A stretch of 64,000 nt of DNA from the NCBI RefSeq assembly GCF_022530855.2, contig NZ_CP099567.1:496001-560000 (forward strand). The letters are read 5' to 3'. This DNA comes from Candidatus Vondammii sp. HM_W22 (GTDB taxonomy: Bacteria > Pseudomonadota > Gammaproteobacteria > Chromatiales > Chromatiaceae). The position numbers and the translations under genes were made by a program. Positions 1 through 9,786 of the stretch are shown in pieces. Numbering within the stretch: position 1 is the stretch's first letter; every line of letters begins with the position of its first letter. Below the pieces are notes generated by a model that had not been told where the DNA came from, made no database searches, and saw nothing but the letters and a program-made list of their open reading frames with translations.

Positions 1-430
1 ACGGAGTGTCTACAGTCATGGGGGCTATTCACAACAGTAATGGCAGTGCCTGGGCCGATTCCGCCTACGGTAGTGCAGAGCGGGAGTCTGCTTTACCAGA
101 TGCAAATTACCGCAGTCATATTCATCGCAAGTCGACACGCAAACGCCCTTTGAATGAACGGGGGCAAGAGGCAAACCGAAAACGATCAAGAGTTCGGGCT
201 CGAGTTTGCCTAGCAGGCCAATCGATTGGTGCGTAGCATCGGGCAAGGCAGGCCCGGCGTGAAGATTGGTATGATGATTTGGTGTACAACATGCGTCGAT
301 TGGCATGGCTGGCCGGATGAAGCGAGGTATGGATATGGATGTTGCCAGAAAAATAAGCGTAATATACTGGGCTCTCCGGATTTGCTAGAGACTATTGGCC
401 TTTGTCGGATTTTTAGAAGTTCCCTTATCT
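1..430 (+). mobile_element. IS5-family relic, 3' part of transposase plus terminal end (copy 1)
   Basis: Positions 1-330 translate in pieces to the C-terminal part of an IS5-family DDE transposase (motifs WADSAYGS and RKSTRKRPLNE). Positions 365-430 hold the terminal end of the element, which also occurs at 1903, 5898, 25594 and 57017. The copy lacks 11 bp present in the copies at 25594 and 56822, which frameshifts it, and it has a CAG-to-TAG stop at about 210. It is dead. The 5' part lies outside the window or is lost. Confidence 0.8.
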
Positions 431-870
431 TTCTGTCCTGCATAGGCAGAATCTCCCCGTACGCGGGTTTCGTTTCCATGCAACAGGTCTTCCAATACCT
501 ACGAGTCATGAATATTGGCCGGTGTCACAGCAATTGAGTGGATCAGTTTGGTTTTGCTGTCCACACCAATATGGGCCTTCATGCCAAAGTACCATATGGT
601 TGCCTTTGCGGGTTTGATGCATATCCGGATCACGGCTTTTTTCTTTTTTCTTTGTTCTTCGTTGAGCTTGGCGCATTGATGACCGTGGCATCAATAAGGG
701 TTCCCCGGTTGAGCTTCATACCATTCTCAGCCAGGTAAACATTGACCAAACGAAACAGCTTATCCCCAAGATTATTCCTTTCCATCAGATGGCGAAAATT
801 GCCGATGGTTGTTTCATCCGGTACCGGATTAGTATGAGTATCGATTTTTTCGTAACCGGAGGGTAGACTT
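424..870 (-). mobile_element. IS5-group transposase relic (second type)
   Basis: Read on the minus strand, 870-424 gives broken pieces of a different IS5-group transposase. In order these are a DETTIGNFRHLME segment, [27 protein letters not shown] and [18 protein letters not shown], then MQDRKIRE. At least two frameshifts and a stop are needed to join them, so it is not functional. It abuts copy 1 of the other IS5 type at one end and the ssb upstream region at the other. Confidence 0.75.
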
Positions 871-930
871 AGCGTGCCGTCGACATCCTGTATTCAGGGA
901 AGAGACAGAACTAATAATTTAGGAGGAAAT

Positions 931-1392
931 ATGGCCACTAGAGGCGTAAATAAAGTTATTTTAATCGGTAATCTTGGGCAGGAACCAGAGGTTCGTTATA
1001 TGCCGAATGGCAATGCAGTGGCGAATGTCACTATTGCTACATCCGAGAGCTGGAAGGACAAAAATACCGGTGAAAACCAGGAGCGCACTGAGTGGCACCG
1101 TGTGGTTTTTTTTCGTCGGCTGGCGGAGATTGTCGGTGAATACCTTAAAAAAGGTTCCAAGGTCTATATAGAAGGGAAACTACAGACCCGCAAGTGGCAG
1201 GACCAGGGTGGTCAGGACCGCTATACCACTGAAATTGTCGCCGATCAGATGCAGATGCTGGATAGCCGGGGTGGTGGCAGTGCCGAGTTTGGCGCAGGTC
1301 AGACCGCATCTGCTCCGCGGCAGCAACAGCAACAATCTGTGCCTGCGGCGCCCATGCCTGATAATGGCTTTGACGACGATATACCCTTCTGA
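931..1392 (+). CDS. ssb: Single-stranded DNA-binding protein SSB
   Basis: This 153-residue protein binds single-stranded DNA in replication, repair and recombination. The start at 931 is chosen because AGGAGG lies just upstream (921-926); an in-frame upstream start at 874 lacks such a site. The N-terminal OB fold opens with the family pattern [13 protein letters not shown] and contains EWHRVVFF. A Gln/Pro/Gly-rich linker (about residues 112-143) follows. The protein ends in the acidic tip DDDIPF, the conserved docking site for partner proteins. Length and ends match bacterial SSB, so it looks intact. It stands alone between inverted IS5 relics (1-430 and 1903-2272) and so may have lost its ancestral neighbours. 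Confidence 0.97.
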   Translation: MATRGVNKVILIGNLGQEPEVRYMPNGNAVANVTIATSESWKDKNTGENQERTEWHRVVFFRRLAEIVGEYLKKGSKVYIEGKLQTRKWQDQGGQDRYTTEIVADQMQMLDSRGGGSAEFGAGQTASAPRQQQQQSVPAAPMPDNGFDDDIPF

Positions 1393-1755
1393 CGTCAAAC
1401 TGGAGTATTAGGTGATAAAAGCCGCTGCAGGGAACGCTGAAAGGTTGCAGTGATGATGATCTGGATTTTGTCGGGTTTCTCGATTGATGTAACATCGGTC
1501 TTTGTCAGCACTATTAAAAGTGATCTGCCGGATTATGTCTCGGAGCGTCAGATCTCCTTTCAAGACACCACTGGTTGGGGTCGTCCAGCGGGGTTAACTA
1601 AAAGTGGACGGAGCGGCAAAAATGCTCAATCCGCAATTTTTCTATAAACACCCATCCATCCAACTTTTCCGGGTAGTAGGCGTTGTATTTTAAGGAGCCA
1701 TCTGATCAATTCATGAATTGGTGTCTGACGGCTGAAATCTCCCAGTTCTGCGTTG

Positions 1756-1802
1756 AAATTCCTGGCAATAGCCAGCTATTACCAGGAATTTTCGCCTTGA
1801 TC
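1756..1802. other. Long stem-loop in the ssb downstream region
   Basis: Two 16-nt arms pair with one mismatch around a 4-nt CCAG loop (left arm begins AAATTCCTGG, right arm ends CCAGGAATTT), and a short T run follows on the plus strand. It resembles an intrinsic terminator, but it lies about 360 bp past the ssb stop with no recognisable gene between. I see nothing coding in 1393-1755. A shorter perfect palindrome, CAATTCATGAATTG, lies near 1708. Confidence 0.5.
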
Positions 1803-1902
1803 CGGAAGATTTCAACTCGTCATCCATCTGATCCAGAATTAATTAGAGGTTCCTTAGTCGTCCCTGAATTATTTATAACTAGATGATTAAGTATGAATTA
1901 AG
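1797..1902. repeat. Dispersed repeat flanking an IS5 end
   Basis: The first half (from the GATCCGGAAGATTTCAACTC stretch to about 1855) recurs with scattered mismatches at about 39627-39690. The second half (about 1851-1902) recurs at about 24313-24360. The similarity stops exactly where the IS5 terminal end starts at 1903, which suggests that element inserted into an older repeat. The nature of the repeat is unknown; an eroded IS end is possible. Confidence 0.5.
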
Positions 1903-2272
1903 GGAACCCCTAAAAACCCGACAAAGGCAATATAGTCTCTAGCAAACCAGGAGAACCCGGTATCTTCACGCTCATTTTGCTGGCAACATCCATACCCACA
2001 CCTCGCTTCATCCGGCCAGCCACGCCAATCGACGCATGTTGTACACCAAATCATCATACCAATCTTCACGCCGGGCCTGCCTTGCCCGATGCTACGCACC
2101 AATCGATTGGCCTGCTAGGCAAACTCGAGCCCGAACTCTTGAACGTTTTCGGTTTGCCTCTTGCTCCCGTTCATTCAAAGGGCGTTTGCGTGTCGACTTG
2201 CGATGAATATGACTGCGGTAATTTGCATCTGGTAAAGCAGACTCCCGCTCTGCGCTGCCGTTGCTGGATGTG
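1903..2272 (-). mobile_element. IS5-family relic, inverted duplicate of copy 1
   Basis: This is nearly the same sequence as 1-430 in opposite orientation. It has the same terminal end, the same 11-bp deletion and the same CAG-to-TAG stop. It lacks about 27 bp present in copy 1 (the WADSAYGS region). With copy 1 it forms inverted repeats of about 350 bp around ssb. Confidence 0.8.
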
Positions 2273-2277
2273 ATCAT

Positions 2278-2547
2278 ATGCCTATCGTCACTGGCGGTGG
2301 GCGAAAGTGTACCCAGCTCTCCACCTTTAAATGGCTGAATACCATGCTTGGTAATATCAAGAATGCTTTGCAGGGAACCTTTCATGCTATTCGTAAAAAA
2401 CACGTACCTCGTTATCTCGCCGAGTTTGAATATCGCTTTAATCGCCAGTTTAATCTTCTGGCTATGATTGAACGATTGCTCTGCGTCACGTTACGTACAC
2501 CACCGATGCCTTATCCCCTCCTGAGGATGGCTGAGGTTTATGGGTAA
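2278..2547 (+). mobile_element. IS1595-family transposase, C-terminal fragment
   Basis: About 89 residues match the end of ISXO2-like DDE transposases of the IS1595 family, with TFKWLNTMLGNIKNALQGT and the closing FEYRFNRQFNL segment. The N-terminal domains are absent. The 5' side is cut by the IS5 relic and the 3' side joins an IS256 scrap. Confidence 0.75.
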
Positions 2548-2567
2548 TCAGAAATTATTATACCCTG

Positions 2568-2681
2568 CGCATTCAGAACGCCAGTAAGAAATGGACGATG
2601 CCCATTCACAACTGGAACCTGACCTTGCCTCAACTGGCGATCCTCTTCGAAGGTAGGCTTGATTGCGCACTTGATCTGTGA
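2568..2681 (+). mobile_element. IS256-family transposase, C-terminal scrap
   Basis: The last 37 codons of an IS256-type transposase are readable: the family pattern ASKKWTMPI, then [13 protein letters not shown], ending in TGA at 2679-2681. Nothing upstream belongs to the same gene. It is a dead fragment. Confidence 0.7.
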
Positions 2682-2700
2682 TGATATGGATTGAGTGCTT

Positions 2701-3138
2701 TTACGTTGACACAATTATTTTGAACAGCCTCTGCAAGATTGGATTTTTTCCCGTGTTGGTGATGGATCTTGCTGCCGGGTGCTTTTTAGAAGCCCGAAGC
2801 GTCAATGTGTCATCAATCACCAAGTGGACCATGTTGGTCCTCACTACTCTTAGTATGAGTCGAATAAATGGCCGTGTTAAGGCCAACCATGACCATCTGC
2901 CATTCTGTAATGATTTGTAGTAACTGGTCCAATGGTTTCGCGTATCCAGCATCAAATAGGCATTCAGTAACAAAATCCGTAGGGGTAAGCGTCGAGCCAA
3001 TAAGCAACTCAATGAAAGTACCGGCAGATATTGGGGGTAGCGCTTTGCACAAGAATGTTATCCAATGGAATAGTTCGCGGGGGATATTGCCGCTTCTCTT
3101 CTGAAGTCCACTCGCGTCTTGCATAACTTTTCAACGGC
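2701..3138 (-). mobile_element. DDE transposase N-terminal relic (IS701-like)
   Basis: On the minus strand, two overlapping frames give the start of a DDE transposase: PPISAGTFIELLIGSTLTPT, then in the other frame HWTSYYKSLQNGRWSWLAL and LVIDDTLTLRASKK. The VIDDT pattern carries the first catalytic Asp of this group. A frameshift near 2950 and loss of the C-terminal half make it dead. 3139-3361 contains only AT-rich leader sequence of the next gene. Confidence 0.65.
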
Positions 3139-3361
3139 GCTAAGTTATGCGAGGCGCGGCGATGTGTGAACGGCCGCTATACCAAGATTTTTATGCAGTT
3201 TTCAGATTTTATCCTCCTGAAACTCTAAACTCTTTATATGACATACTACCGAGACTTTTACAATCCGAATAAAATATTGCGGACACGGCATTGGCTACAT
3301 TTGTAATAACCATAATTAATAGAGATAAATCTGTGAAAGGAGTGCAGACCATCAAACAGCG

Positions 3362-5332
3362 ATGAATATCGACATTTTTGCAAAGCGCTTTACAGCTCTT
3401 TCTAGGCTTCAAAAACAGATAATTATGATAATAGCAGATGCGTTAATGCTGCAAATTGCTTTATGGTCAGCATTTTCCCTGCGTTTCGGAGAGTGGTATC
3501 TACCGAATCAATCCGTTGTGTGGCTGTTTGTTTTAGCCCCCATCGTTGCTCTTCCTATTTTTATAAAGTTCGGTCTGTATCGAGCGATTATTCGTTATAT
3601 AGGTTTCCATGCCTTATGGGCGGTAATTCAGTCAGTAACTCTTTATGCCCTAGTATGGGCAGTGGTAGCACTTCTTAGCAAAATAGAAGGCGTGTTGCGT
3701 TCAATCACTTTGATCAATTGGATGATGGCTATTCTGCTGATTGGTGGTAGTCGCATGGTTGCACGCTGGTGGTTTGCTGACATGTTTAACTCAGCTTCTG
3801 CTGTTGGCAAGTCGGCACGAAGTAATGTAGTGATTTATGGTGCAGGTTCTGCCGGTATGCAGCTGGCGACAGGGCTTAGTCACAGTCGTGAGTTCAAGCC
3901 GGTTGCTTTCATTGATGATAAGGTTGAACTTCATCATCACCATATCCAATCTCTTCGTGTTTATCCATTTGCCCAGCTTGGGCAAATGATCGAGACAATG
4001 AAAGTGCATGAAGTGCTTCTTGCGCTGCCATCAGCTTCTCGTAGCCGGCGTAATGAGATTATCGCCCTGCTAGAATCCTATTCGGTTCGTGTACGCACCT
4101 TGCCGGGTATGGCTGAAATGGCACAGGGAAGAGTGAAAATAGAGGATATTCGTGAGGTCACTATCGAAGATATGCTGGAGCGGGATTTAGTAGCGCCTAA
4201 TCTGGAGTTGCTGCATACCAATATCAAGGGTAAAGCGGTGATGGTTACCGGAGCTGGTGGATCTATCGGCTCAGAGCTTTGTCGCCAGATTGTGAAGCTG
4301 AAACCGGCAGTACTTATCCTCTTCGAGCAGTGTGAGTACGCACTTTACTCCATTGATAAGGAGTTGGCATGGCATAACATTGGATTAGAGATTATAGCCA
4401 TTCTCGGTTCCGTGCAGGATTCTGAGCGCCTGGCTCAGGTGGTCAGTGCTTATGGTGCTCAGACTATTTACCACGCTGCGGCCTATAAGCATGTGCCGAT
4501 GGTGGAAAAAAATCCTGTGGAGGCGATTCAAAATAATATTATTGGGACTTGGCAGGCCGCAGAGGTGGCTAGGGCTCGTGGGGTCGAAACCTTTGTGCTT
4601 ATTTCTACTGACAAGGCGGTGCGGCCTACTAATACTATGGGGGCGACCAAGCGGTTTGCGGAGTTAGTGTTGCAGGGGTTGGCCAAGAAAATTAATTCTT
4701 CTGATGTTGGTGCGAACTACCGTACCCGTTTTTGTATGGTACGTTTTGGCAATGTACTAGGTTCTTCTGGCTCTGTGGTGCCTCTTTTCCATGAGCAGAT
4801 CAGTAGGGGCGGTCCGGTAACTGTGACGGACCCGAATATTACCCGCTTTTTCATGACCATCTCTGAGGCGGCTCAATTGGTAATTCAGGCGGGCGCTATG
4901 GGGCAGGGGGGGGATGTTTTTGTGCTAAATATGGGTGAGCCGGTTAAAATTCTCGATTTGGCAAAGAAAATGATTCACCTTAGCGGTTTTGAGGTGAAGG
5001 ATGATGATCACCCTAAGGGGGATGTTGAGATTCAGTTTACCGGTCTTCGTTCTGGTGAGAAGCTTTATGAAGAGCTGCTTATTGGTGATAACGTGCGTCC
5101 TACTGACCATCCTTTGATTATGTGTGCAGAAGAGGATCTGCTCCCCTGGGAATCGATTGTGGGATTTCTCAATGAACTTGATGCGGCTTCAAAGGCGCAT
5201 GATCAGGAGAAGATTCGCTCTCTGCTTATTGATGCTGTGGCGGGCTTTAAACCCCAGTGCGGGATTGAGGATAATTTATATAAGCAACGCAAAGATCATC
5301 GTGATAGCAATATGCACTTGCTAATACCATAA
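3362..5332 (+). CDS. wbpM: Nucleotide-sugar 4,6-dehydratase of the WbpM/PglF/CapD family
   Basis: This 656-residue membrane-bound enzyme is predicted to convert a UDP-N-acetylhexosamine to the 4-keto-6-deoxy form for O-antigen, capsule or glycoprotein sugars. Four hydrophobic segments (about residues 18-40, 52-70, 82-104, 116-135) precede a first Rossmann domain (YGAGSAGMQ near 160) and the SDR catalytic domain with the dinucleotide motif TGAGGSIGSE near 296. STDKAVRPTN and MGATKR carry the catalytic residues used by this family instead of the usual YxxxK. Length matches WbpM (about 665). No other polysaccharide genes adjoin it; it is stranded between IS relics. The ribosome site is weak (AAGGAG lies about 20 bp upstream), and the last 20 or so residues look atypical and may read into former non-coding DNA. 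Confidence 0.9.
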   Translation: MNIDIFAKRFTALSRLQKQIIMIIADALMLQIALWSAFSLRFGEWYLPNQSVVWLFVLAPIVALPIFIKFGLYRAIIRYIGFHALWAVIQSVTLYALVWAVVALLSKIEGVLRSITLINWMMAILLIGGSRMVARWWFADMFNSASAVGKSARSNVVIYGAGSAGMQLATGLSHSREFKPVAFIDDKVELHHHHIQSLRVYPFAQLGQMIETMKVHEVLLALPSASRSRRNEIIALLESYSVRVRTLPGMAEMAQGRVKIEDIREVTIEDMLERDLVAPNLELLHTNIKGKAVMVTGAGGSIGSELCRQIVKLKPAVLILFEQCEYALYSIDKELAWHNIGLEIIAILGSVQDSERLAQVVSAYGAQTIYHAAAYKHVPMVEKNPVEAIQNNIIGTWQAAEVARARGVETFVLISTDKAVRPTNTMGATKRFAELVLQGLAKKINSSDVGANYRTRFCMVRFGNVLGSSGSVVPLFHEQISRGGPVTVTDPNITRFFMTISEAAQLVIQAGAMGQGGDVFVLNMGEPVKILDLAKKMIHLSGFEVKDDDHPKGDVEIQFTGLRSGEKLYEELLIGDNVRPTDHPLIMCAEEDLLPWESIVGFLNELDAASKAHDQEKIRSLLIDAVAGFKPQCGIEDNLYKQRKDHRDSNMHLLIP

Positions 5333-5344
5333 GTGGTATTGCTA

Positions 5345-5897
5345 GTACAAGGGGCTGACCTGAATGGCGCTAAGTCAAGCCCCTTCAGCACGATATCTGT
5401 TGCGGTGTGGTATCTCTTTCATTTGTGTCGTGGAGCCATTAGAAGTGTGAAGAGTTTCGGCCTTCGTTTGCGACATCTGGGTTCTTATCGTCCTGACCGC
5501 TCCAGAAGAATATTGGTGGCAACAATCTTGCGTGATGATATCATCAAATGCCGTTGCTCCCGGTCGCTCAGATCGGCTCGAGAAAATAATGGTTTCTATC
5601 GCCACAGCGCCTGAATACCCGCCTTGACGCTAATCCGTCGAGGCGCTTGCTTCACTTCTGTGATCAACAGGCGGATAGCGTTGTAGGCAATTAGGTGCAT
5701 CAGGATTTCCTCTTCCACCATGGCCGGAGTTCGGCAGCGCAGGATGCCCATCCCCATGATTGTCTTGATATCCCGAAAGAGTAGCTCTACATCCCAGCGT
5801 TGAAGGCAGAGCTCAGCTAATTCGGCAGAGCTGTAGACCCGCAACACCGGTCAAGATGGTAACCAGATAAAACATCTTAGTCCAAAATTCCGGTGTG
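5345..5897 (-). mobile_element. IS4-family transposase, 3' relic
   Basis: The minus strand from 5847 encodes the IS4-family C-terminal catalytic region, ELCLQRWDVELLFRDIKT then GILRCRTPAM, with the YREK-type spacing. A frameshift near 5600 leads to an altered tail ending near 5345. The first two thirds of the gene are missing, cut by the IS5 end at 5898. Confidence 0.8.
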
Positions 5898-6480
5898 TTT
5901 AGGGAACCTCTAAAAAGTTGACAAAGGCCAATAGTCTCGAGCAAATCGGGAGAGCCCGGCATCTTCACGCCGGCCCTGCCTTGCCCGATGCTACGCACCA
6001 GTCGATTGGCCTGCTGGGCAAACTCGAGCCCGAACTCTTGATCGTTTTCGGTTTGCCTCTTGCTCCCGTTCATTCAAAGGGGCGTTTGCGTATCGACTTG
6101 CGATGAATCTGACTGCGGTAATGCGGCACCCCCGGTAAAGCGGCTTCCCGTTCTACTACGGTAAGCAGAATCGGCCCAGATACCTCCATTACTGTTGTTC
6201 TCATCCAGCCGTTCCTTGAAGACTTGGCTATCGTGAACTTCAGCTGATGTGATGGCGTATTTGCGAATAACCTTCTGCTTCCGGTCTATGCTGATGTGAT
6301 TTTTGTACCCATAGTGGGTTTTGCCATGCTTCATGGTCCAGAGGGCTCCAACATCTTTCTGGCGGCGTTTGTTATCACCCCATGCCTCAGGGCTATCCCC
6401 AGCTTTGATCTGCTTATTTTCCTCTCGTGTATTACGTTGCCTGGGTACTGGAACGATAGCTGCATCTGCAATCTATCCCT
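5898..6480 (-). mobile_element. IS5-family relic (copy 3)
   Basis: The terminal end at 5898 is followed on the minus strand by an IS5 transposase. It reads VPVPRQRNTREENKQIK, KHGKTHYGYKNHISIDRK, HDSQVFKERLDENNSNGG, then a frameshift to the FAQQANRLVRSIGQ segment. It carries the same 11-bp deletion as copies 1 and 2 but not their TAG. The 5' part is cut by an IS30 scrap at about 6480. Confidence 0.85.
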
Positions 6481-6778
6481 TGCGAGCACTGAAGCCTGCT
6501 GCATCAATCTGGATCACCCTAGAAGTGCATGTCTGCGGATTAGCCCGGAAGGTATCTATCAATGGATATACGAGGATGCTGCACAAAGACGGTTCTTTGT
6601 ACCAACATCTACTGAGGCGGCACAAAAAGCGTCTAAGACAGCAGCAATACGGGACTGGGCGTGGTTTGATTACCACATCGTGTGAGCATTCATGATCGCC
6701 CTGTGAGTATTGGCAACCATCGCCGCCTTGGCCACTGGGAGGGTGATAACGTTGAGGGAGCCAAGGGCTCAGGTGGCC
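6481..6778 (+). mobile_element. IS30-family transposase middle fragment
   Basis: Pieces in two frames match the centre of an IS30 transposase: LDHPRSACLRISPEGIYQWI, then LYQHLLRRHKKRLRQQQ and a degraded GHWEGD region. The same gene is better preserved at 26025-27015. At about 6778 the sequence switches to an IS256 transposase within a short CAGG-GGC identity, giving a chimeric junction. Confidence 0.75.
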
Positions 6779-7966
6779 GCTAAAAACATCAAAACTGAAG
6801 AAGATCTCAACGAGTTTCGGCAAATGCTGACCAGGATCACGGTCGAGGCAGCACTCAATGCTGAACTGGCTGATCATCCTGGCTTTGCCAAGCATCAACA
6901 ATCCGAAGCGAGTAATAGCCGCAACGGCACGACCAGCAAGACCTTGCAAACGGAAGATGGCCAGTTTGAACTGGATACCCCGCGAGATAGAGCGGGCAGC
7001 TTTGAACCTCAGCTAGTTAAGAAGCACCAGCGTTGATTTACCTCAATGGATGACAAGGTCCTCTTCTTGTATGCCCAAGGTATGACAACCCGCGAAATCG
7101 TCACGACATTCAAGGAGATGTATGGGGCCGATGTCTCTGCCACACTCATATCCAAAGTCACTGATGCAGTTATCGAACAGGTTGTTGAATGGCAATCTTG
7201 CCTCCCTGGATGCGATTCAGTCTATTGTTTATCTGGACAGGATTGTCGTTAAAATCCGGCAAGACAAGAAAGTGATCAACAAAGCGATTTACCTCGCTCT
7301 GGGCGTCGACCTGGAAGGCCACAAGGAATTATTAGGGGAGAATGATGGGGGCCAAGTTCTGGCTGAACCTGCTGACAGAGCTTCGGAATCGCGGTGTGAA
7401 GGATATTTTGATTGCCTGTGTCGATGGCTTAAAGGGCTTTCCTGATGCCATCAACACGGCCTTTCCGAATATCCAGCTCTGTATCGTGCATATGGTACGG
7501 AACTCGATGAAGTACGTGCCTTGGAAAGACTACAAGCCTGTCACGGCTGATTTGAAAAATATTTACCAGTCCATCACCGAGGAAGAAGCCTTATTGGCGC
7601 TGGATAAATTCTCTGACCGATGGTACAACAAGTACCCCCGGATCAGCCGCTCCTGGCGTGCTCATTGGCAGAACCTGAACACGCTGTTCAACTACCCGGA
7701 TGACATACGAAAAGTGATCTGCACGACCAACGCCATTGAATCGCTGAACAGCGTCATTCGCAAAGCGATCAAAAAGCGGAAGTTGTTTCCAACCGATGAT
7801 TCGGCGAAGAAGGTCATCCACCTAGCAATCCAGGCCCCATCGAAAAAGTGGATAATGCCGACCCGTCATTGAGAACCAGCACTGAATAGATTTATGATTG
7901 AGTTCGAAGAATGCTTAGCGGTATATATTTAACCCAGGCAGTTACACAGAAAACTTTACAGGCTCA
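6779..7966 (+). mobile_element. IS256-family element, 5'-truncated, transposase pseudogene
   Basis: The transposase reading (6779-7932) is broken into four pieces. EDLNEFRQMLTRITVEAALNAEL is followed by a stop after KKHQR near 7036, a frameshift after EWQS near 7200 and another near 7340. Then VDGLKGFPDAINTAFPNIQL, NAIESLNSVIRKAIKKRK and the terminal FEECLAVYI follow. The right end (CTGTGTAA type) is at about 7938-7966 and matches the end of the copy at 55516. The left end is lost to the IS30 junction. It is dead. Confidence 0.85.
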
Positions 7967-7967
7967 C

Positions 7968-8297
7968 AATCATTGGCATTCTTGGTCGTATTATCTTCTT
8001 GCGTTTTTTAGTCCTCACTTGAAGACCTTCTTCGTTATAGACTCGGTAGGTCCGCTTCTTGTTTTTCACAAGCCTCTCGCCTCTCAGGAGGCCATGTAAA
8101 AACAAATAACCATAACTCGGATGCTTCTTTGCCAGCTCAAGTAACCGTTTGCGTAGAGGCTCATCTTTTCCCCATTGAGTAACGTACCGAAAAGCGGTTC
8201 TACTTAAGCCTGCTAATTGGCAAGCTCTACGCTCACTTAATTTGAATCGCGACTTAAGGTAGCTCACGATTTGTTTTCTATCAGCAGGCTTTACCAC
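7968..8297 (-). mobile_element. IS3-family orfB, N-terminal fragment
   Basis: The first ~110 residues of an IS3 OrfB (KPADRKQIVSYLKSRF, LLELAKKHPSYGYLFLHGLL) overlap orfA at a T6 run, equivalent to an A6G slippery site on the coding strand. The integrase core with its DDE residues is missing, cut off by the IS256 end at 7966. The nearly identical full-length sister is at 57746-58565. Confidence 0.85.
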
Positions 8298-8557
8298 TTT
8301 TTTGAGAGCACATCCTTCATCGCCTCAGCTTCAAGCATTTTCTCGGCAAGTAACTTCTTAAGCTTGTTGTTTTCGCTTTCAAGCTCTTTGAGCCGTTTGG
8401 CTTCTGAGACATCCATGCCGGCGTACTTGCTTCGCCAGTTATAAAAGCACCCGGTTAAAATACCGAACTGACGACAAATATCATCAACTTTTACCCCTGA
8501 CTCATGCTGCTTGATGGCACCAATAATTTGCTCTTCGCTGTAACGCTTCTTCTTCAT
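8291..8557 (-). CDS. IS3-family transposase OrfA
   Basis: This 88-residue OrfA has an N-terminal helix-turn-helix (EEQIIGAIKQHESGVKVDD) and a C-terminal leucine zipper (LKELESENNKLKKLLAEKML). It differs from the copy at 57486 at a few residues. The outer inverted repeat of the element ends at 8631 (TGACCTTTCCCCC on the minus strand). The frame is intact, but the partner orfB is truncated, so this copy cannot make the OrfAB transposase. The element sits inside another IS3 relic (8632-9524). Confidence 0.9.
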   Translation of the reverse strand: MKKKRYSEEQIIGAIKQHESGVKVDDICRQFGILTGCFYNWRSKYAGMDVSEAKRLKELESENNKLKKLLAEKMLEAEAMKDVLSKKW

Positions 8558-8631
8558 GTTGAGATCTCCTGATATACAGACTAATTAGAAATCTCATCCT
8601 TGTCATGGCTCTATTTTTGGGGGAAAGGTCA

Positions 8632-9524
8632 GCCAATTTAAGCCTGGAACATGCCGCACTTAAGGATGTCATTGAAAAAAAGCTCTAAAGCCAGCTGAGA
8701 AGCGCGAACTGGTTGATTATCTGCAAGACGAGCATGTTCTGATTCAACGTGCAGCCTGCAGGGTGATCAATATTAGTTGAAGCAGTTATAACTATATACA
8801 GAACGAGACCGGCCCGTTATAGATGCACTGCAACAAGCTGGCGACGAAACAACCAACGTATGGATTTGGTTTGATGTTCGACACGCTCCGGGGTGAAGGA
8901 AAGCCCTGGAACCATAAGCGGGTATACCGCATATAAAAGCTACTGAAGCTTAATTTCAGACGCAAGGGTAAAAAGCGGTTGCCTAACCGTAATCCTCAGC
9001 CGCTGGTTGTTCCGGAGGCAATGAATCAATCATGGTCAATGGATTTTATGAGTGATTAACTGATGACCGGAAGGCGTTTTAGAGCACTCAACATTCTCGA
9101 TGATTTTAACCGAGAGGCGTTGGCCATTGAGATTGATTTAAATCTACCGGCACCGCGCGTTATTCGAGTACTGGATAGAGTGATAGCGGAACGTGGTTAT
9201 CCTGAGAAAATTAGGCTGGACAATGGCCCGGAAATGACATCAGTCGCGTTAGCCGATTGGGCTGAAGAACATAGCGTTTTGCTTGATTTCATCGAACCAG
9301 GTAAGCCTACACAGAACTCATTCATTGAACGATTCAATCGAACCTGCCGGACGGAGGTCTTGGATTTGTACCCGTTCAGCAGGTTATCGGAAGTCAGAGA
9401 AATCACTGAAAACTGGGTCAGGAAATATAATGAAGACCGGCTACATCAGTCACTTGGGAGATTAACGCCCGTAGAATACCGGCTTAAATATGAATCAGAA
9501 AGCTCTAAAGTTGGATGGCACTGA
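8632..9524 (+). mobile_element. Second IS3-family element, orfB pseudogene
   Basis: An open stretch (9063-9524) encodes the rve integrase core: ALNILDDFNREALAIEID, IRLDNGPEMTS, then IEPGKPTQNSFIERFN and YNEDRLHQSLG, with the second Asp and final Glu visible. Upstream to 8632 the same gene continues in pieces (AEKRELVDYLQDEHVLIQRA; HKRVYRIYK-like) broken by several stops, including the one at 9058. It is inactive and was probably split by the neighbouring IS3 copy. Confidence 0.8.
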
Positions 9525-9594
9525 AACAGGAGGGTTACACCCCCGCCGGATCTGCAGATAGACTCGCCTCAATTGGGGTTATTGTGATCGCTGA

Positions 9595-9786
9595 AAATAA
9601 GTGGGATAGCAGTGACTGCTACATCATTGTTTTCATCAAGGAATTAATTGGCGAAAGGTCACTGATCTAATGTTCGCAACGGTGGTGGAAAAGCTCAACA
9701 ATTGACCTCGGAAATGCCTCAATTATTAGAGGCCAAACGAAGTCTTTCTGAAAAGTACAGGTGGTGAACTTATAATTTGAATCACC
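9595..9786 (+). mobile_element. IS30-family 3' end fragment
   Basis: This matches the last 60 codons and right terminal repeat of the IS30 copy at 26899-27073: HHCF-type then INWRKVTDLMFATV, ending TTGAATCACCACC. A stop interrupts it. It marks the point where the following mepK gene lost its 5' half. 9525-9594 shows nothing recognisable. Confidence 0.75.

Noticed and set aside
1450-1647. 65-codon frame downstream of ssb
   Set aside because: No ribosome site, no recognisable family and no conserved-looking composition.
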